Source: Pelomonas baiyunensis
GTDB taxonomy: Bacteria; Pseudomonadota; Gammaproteobacteria; Burkholderiales; Burkholderiaceae_C
Assembly: GCF_043555935.1 (NCBI RefSeq)
Contig: NZ_JBIGIB010000006.1
Span: 62,001-126,000, forward strand
Direction: 5' to 3'
DNA: 64,000 nucleotides
Under the pieces are notes generated by a model, which saw only the letters and a program-made list of their open reading frames with translations, made no database searches and had not been told where the DNA came from. Position numbers and translations under genes: made by a program. Position 1 is the stretch's first letter, and each line of letters begins with the position of its first letter. Positions 61,529 to 64,000 of this stretch are shown piece after piece.

Positions 61529-61921
61529 ATGGCCCAGCCCACCGACATCACCGTCCACCAGCAGTCCCGCGTGCTTGAAATCGCGTTCGACGACGGCGCG
61601 CGGTTTCGCATCCCGTTCGAGCTGATGCGCGTGTACAGCCCCTCGGCCGAAGTGATGGGCCACGGCCCGGGCCAGGAAACCCTGCAAACCGGCAAGCGAG
61701 ACGTCGTCATCACCGGGCTCGAAGCCGTGGGCCACTACGCCGTGCGCCCCGAGTTCTCCGACGGCCACGCCAGCGGCCTGTTCTCGTGGGACTACCTCTA
61801 CAAGCTCGGCAGCCAGCAAGACGCCCTGTGGGCCGACTACGAAGCCCGCCTCGCCGCCGCCGGCAAGGGCCGCGACGACCCCATGCCCCAAAAGGCTGGC
61901 GGCTCCTGCCACTCGCACTGA
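61529..61921 (+). CDS. DUF971 family protein
   Basis: A 130-residue protein of the DUF971 (gamma-butyrobetaine hydroxylase-like N-terminal) family, beginning HQQSRVLEIAFDDGARFRIPFE, with YSPSAEVMGHGPGQETL and EAVGHYAVRPEFSDGHASGLFSWDYLY. It ends with GGSCHSH, a short Cys-His tail. The stand-alone protein is common in Burkholderiales beside ubiE and the HIT gene. Its function is not settled; a metal or Fe-S related role is discussed for relatives. ubiE starts 12 bp later. Confidence 0.92.
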   Translation: MAQPTDITVHQQSRVLEIAFDDGARFRIPFELMRVYSPSAEVMGHGPGQETLQTGKRDVVITGLEAVGHYAVRPEFSDGHASGLFSWDYLYKLGSQQDALWADYEARLAAAGKGRDDPMPQKAGGSCHSH

Positions 61922-61933
61922 CACTTTTCTCCC

Positions 61934-62665
61934 ATGAGCCAGACCCACTTCGGCTTCCAGCAGGTCGACGAGAAAGACAAAGCCAGCAAGGTGCGCGGCG
62001 TGTTCGATTCCGTCGCGTCCAAGTACGACCTGATGAACGACCTGATGTCGGCCGGCCTGCATCGGGCCTGGAAGGCCTACACCCTGCAGGTCGCCAACCT
62101 CAAGCCGGGCGAGCGAGCGCTGGACATTGCCGGCGGCACCGGTGACCTCTCGCGCGCCTTCGCCCGCAAGGTGGGCGAGACCGGCCTCGTCGTGCACACC
62201 GACATCAACGAAGCCATGCTCCGCCAGGGCCGCGACCGTCTGCTGGATGAAGGCCTGATCCTGCCCACCAGCCTGGCCGACGCCGAGAAGCTGCCCTTCA
62301 AGAGCGAAAGCTTCGACCTGGTGAGCGTGGCCTTCGGCCTGCGCAACATGACGCACAAGGACCGGGCCCTGGCCGAGATGTGCCGCGTGCTCAAGCCCGG
62401 CGGTCGGCTGCTGGTGTTGGAGTTCTCCAAGATCGCCGAGCCGCTGCGCAAGCCCTACGACTGGTACTCCTTCAACATCCTGCCCAAGCTGGGCTCGCTG
62501 TTCGCGGGGGATGCCGAGAGCTACAAGTACCTGGCCGAATCCATCCGCATGCACCCCGATCAGGCCACCCTCAAGGCCATGATGAAAACGGCCGGCTTCG
62601 GCCACGTGGACGTGCACAACCTGAGCGCGGGCATCGTCGCGCTGCACGCCGGCATCAAGTGCTGA
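61934..62665 (+). CDS. ubiE: Ubiquinone/menaquinone biosynthesis C-methyltransferase UbiE
   Basis: The 243-residue methyltransferase has FDSVASKYDLMNDLMSAGLHR, ERALDIAGGTGDLSRAFAR (SAM motif I), VVHTDINEAML, ADAEKLPFKSESFDLVSVAF and GLRNMTHKDRALAEMCRVLKPGG, the full UbiE/COQ5 signature. It methylates the benzoquinol ring for ubiquinone. A DUF971-ubiE pair follows from the 12-bp spacing. The stem-loop 9 bp after its stop may end the transcript. Confidence 0.97.
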   Translation: MSQTHFGFQQVDEKDKASKVRGVFDSVASKYDLMNDLMSAGLHRAWKAYTLQVANLKPGERALDIAGGTGDLSRAFARKVGETGLVVHTDINEAMLRQGRDRLLDEGLILPTSLADAEKLPFKSESFDLVSVAFGLRNMTHKDRALAEMCRVLKPGGRLLVLEFSKIAEPLRKPYDWYSFNILPKLGSLFAGDAESYKYLAESIRMHPDQATLKAMMKTAGFGHVDVHNLSAGIVALHAGIKC

Positions 62666-62673
62666 GCGGTCGC

Positions 62674-62702
62674 CCCGCGGGCGTGTGAGCGCACGCCGCG
62701 GG
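62674..62702 (+). terminator. GC-rich hairpin after ubiE
   Basis: CCCGCGG(G)CGTG pairs with CACGCCGCGGG with one bulge; no U-tract follows. It may be an RNA-processing hairpin or a Rho-dependent end. The rest of the gap to 63049 has no other gene I can support. Confidence 0.4.
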
Positions 62703-63049
62703 TGACGGGGGTGTTTGTCGCGCCGGGAGGGCGCGGGCCCCGTCCTCATCCATATCCCCACCCGCCCCACCGGCCCCAAACAACCCGCCTGGCCTGAAGG
62801 CCCTGCCGTGCGCGAGGCTCGGTGGGCGGCCGGGCAGGGCGTGTTCATCAGCCCGTCCCGTCATGCCCCCGAGCTTGAGGGGGTGCTGAAACATTCTTTC
62901 GGATTTCGCTGGAACCAACGCGTTTCACGCCCCCCGTTATGGGTTCGTGCATGCCCTGGAAGCGACATATGCGACCAGTAAACTCGGATGTTCCCGGAGG
63001 CCCCAAGCCTTCCCGGCATCTCCATTTCCATCACCTGGATCCACTCAAG

Positions 63050-64000
63050 ATGGCTGAGCGACACATCAATCAACGGGCTCCCCTGCTCCTGGCCGTGCTG
63101 GCCGCCGCTGCGATGCTGGCAGCCTGCGGGGGCGACAAGGGCGACAAAGCCTCCCAGACCGCCGCCAAGGTGAACAAGGAAGAGATCACCGTCCACCAAA
63201 TCAACTTCGTGCTGCAGCGCCAGCCGGGCCTCAAGCCCGACCAGGCCGAAGCCGCCAGCCGTCAGGTGCTGGAACGCCTGATCGACCAGGAACTCGCGGT
63301 TCAAAAGGCGCAAGAACAAAAGATCGACCGCGACCCCCGCGTCGTGCAGCAGATCGAAGCTGCCAAGCGCGAAATCATTGCCCGCGCCTATGCCGAGCGT
63401 GTCGGTGAAACCGTGTCCAAGCCCACGCCCGACGAAGTCAGCAAGTACTACAACGAGAAGCCCGCGCTCTTCAAGGAACGCCGCATCTACAGCCTGCAAG
63501 AGCTGCAGATCGAAGCCAAGCCCGAGCAGTACGACGCCATCCGCGCCAAGCTCGGCTCCGTCAAGAGCCTGGCCGAGTTTGCCGAGTTCCTGAAGGCGTC
63601 CGACCTGCGCTTCAACGCCAACCAGGCGGTGCGTGCGGCCGAGCAACTGCCCCTCACCAGCCTGGACGCCATCTCCAAGCTCAAAGACGGTGACTCCATG
63701 GTCAGCCCCAACCCGGCCGGCCTGACGGTGCTGTTCCTTGTCGGCTCGCGCAGCCAGCCCGTGGAAGAAGCGCAGGCGCGCCCGGCCATCGAAGCCTTCC
63801 TGCTGAACCAGCGCAAGGCTGACCTGCTGCAAAAGGACGTCAAGGCCCTGCGCGACGCCGCCAAGATCGAATACGTCGGCAAGTTCACCGCGCCGGCGGC
63901 TGGTGCTGCCTCCGCCCCGGCCACCCCGGCTGAACCCGCCTCGCCGGCAGCCAGCGGGCTCGACGCCGCCGCCATCTCCAAGGGCATGGGGCTCAAGTGA
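63050..64000 (+). CDS. epsD: EpsD-family peptidyl-prolyl isomerase lipoprotein
   Basis: From ATG 63050 the protein has 316 residues. The signal peptide ends in a lipobox (LAVLAAAAMLAACGGD, C26). The body resembles SurA/PpiC-type proteins: ITVHQINFVLQRQPGL, VLERLIDQELAVQKAQEQ, and a parvulin-like part (RRIYSLQELQIEA) followed by an Ala/Pro-rich tail. This matches the EpsD family, encoded at the start of exopolysaccharide clusters in betaproteobacteria, often with exosortase genes. The next genes are outside the window. Start at 63050 gives the normal lipoprotein signal; the longer frame from 62939 has no such feature. Confidence 0.82.
   Translation: MAERHINQRAPLLLAVLAAAAMLAACGGDKGDKASQTAAKVNKEEITVHQINFVLQRQPGLKPDQAEAASRQVLERLIDQELAVQKAQEQKIDRDPRVVQQIEAAKREIIARAYAERVGETVSKPTPDEVSKYYNEKPALFKERRIYSLQELQIEAKPEQYDAIRAKLGSVKSLAEFAEFLKASDLRFNANQAVRAAEQLPLTSLDAISKLKDGDSMVSPNPAGLTVLFLVGSRSQPVEEAQARPAIEAFLLNQRKADLLQKDVKALRDAAKIEYVGKFTAPAAGAASAPATPAEPASPAASGLDAAAISKGMGLK

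Noticed and set aside
62950..62970. Sigma54-like TGG...GC site upstream of epsD
   Set aside because: The GG-to-GC distance is off by one base and the rest of the consensus is poor.

Overview
The window is about 64 kb of GC-rich chromosomal DNA from a betaproteobacterium, most likely a Burkholderiales member near the Leptothrix/Rubrivivax/Ideonella/Roseateles group. This rests on gene order and protein style (rpmF-plsX-fabHDG-acpP-fabF, lepA-lepB-DUF4845-rnc-era-recO-pdxJ-acpS, rne/rluC, a DUF3683-type fused FAD/Fe-S oxidoreductase next to HIT, and DUF971-ubiE); no database search was possible. I see no tRNA, rRNA, insertion sequence, integrase or CRISPR array.

Layout. (1) 1-9474: a surface-polysaccharide locus. 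A minus-strand operon reads wza-like exporter, wzz-like co-polymerase, wbpB-wbpD-wbpE (diacetamido-uronic acid sugar), wzy-like polymerase, and a wzx-like flippase cut by the left edge. A divergent WecA/WbpL-type initiating transferase faces away from it. (2) 9502-18811: rhlE, a convergent methyltransferase-maf pair, then yceD and the rpmF-plsX-fabH-fabD-fabG-acpP-fabF type II fatty acid synthesis cluster. (3) 18830-28693: a small membrane protein, degP, then lepA, lepB, DUF4845, rnc, era, recO, pdxJ, a GNAT and acpS. The rpoE-rseA-rseB genes that often precede degP in relatives are absent here. The degP-lepA gap holds a symmetric cluster of DnaA-box-like sites, a possible small RNA with a strong terminator, and three short hairpins. 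(4) 28704-34986: minus-strand accessory genes: a Met-rich secreted protein, a membrane ClpP-like protein, a lipoprotein with lectin-like and HExxH features, and a POT transporter. (5) 35076-41653: rne divergent from rluC, HAD phosphatase, Rieske protein and an S49 peptidase.

(6) 41731-51114: mixed accessory genes: a low-complexity secreted protein, a gamma-glutamyltransferase-like enzyme with a PPC-domain partner, an MFS exporter behind a structured leader with a tiny ORF, a TonB-dependent receptor divergent from a MINPP-type phytase, and a glycerophosphodiesterase. (7) 51175-62665: the fused FAD/Fe-S oxidoreductase and HIT protein, apparently separated from DUF971-ubiE by a block of four exported proteins (a small secreted protein, an S8 protease, an M13 peptidase and an orphan PstS-like protein). 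(8) 63050-64000: an EpsD-family lipoprotein isomerase, probably the first gene of a second exopolysaccharide cluster beyond the right edge.

Most housekeeping genes form tight operons with 4-bp ATGA or GTGA overlaps. The most interesting unexplained signals are non-coding: the DnaA-like inverted array and small-RNA candidate upstream of lepA, the MFS leader (44420-44600), and hairpins in the wza and rpmF-plsX leaders.
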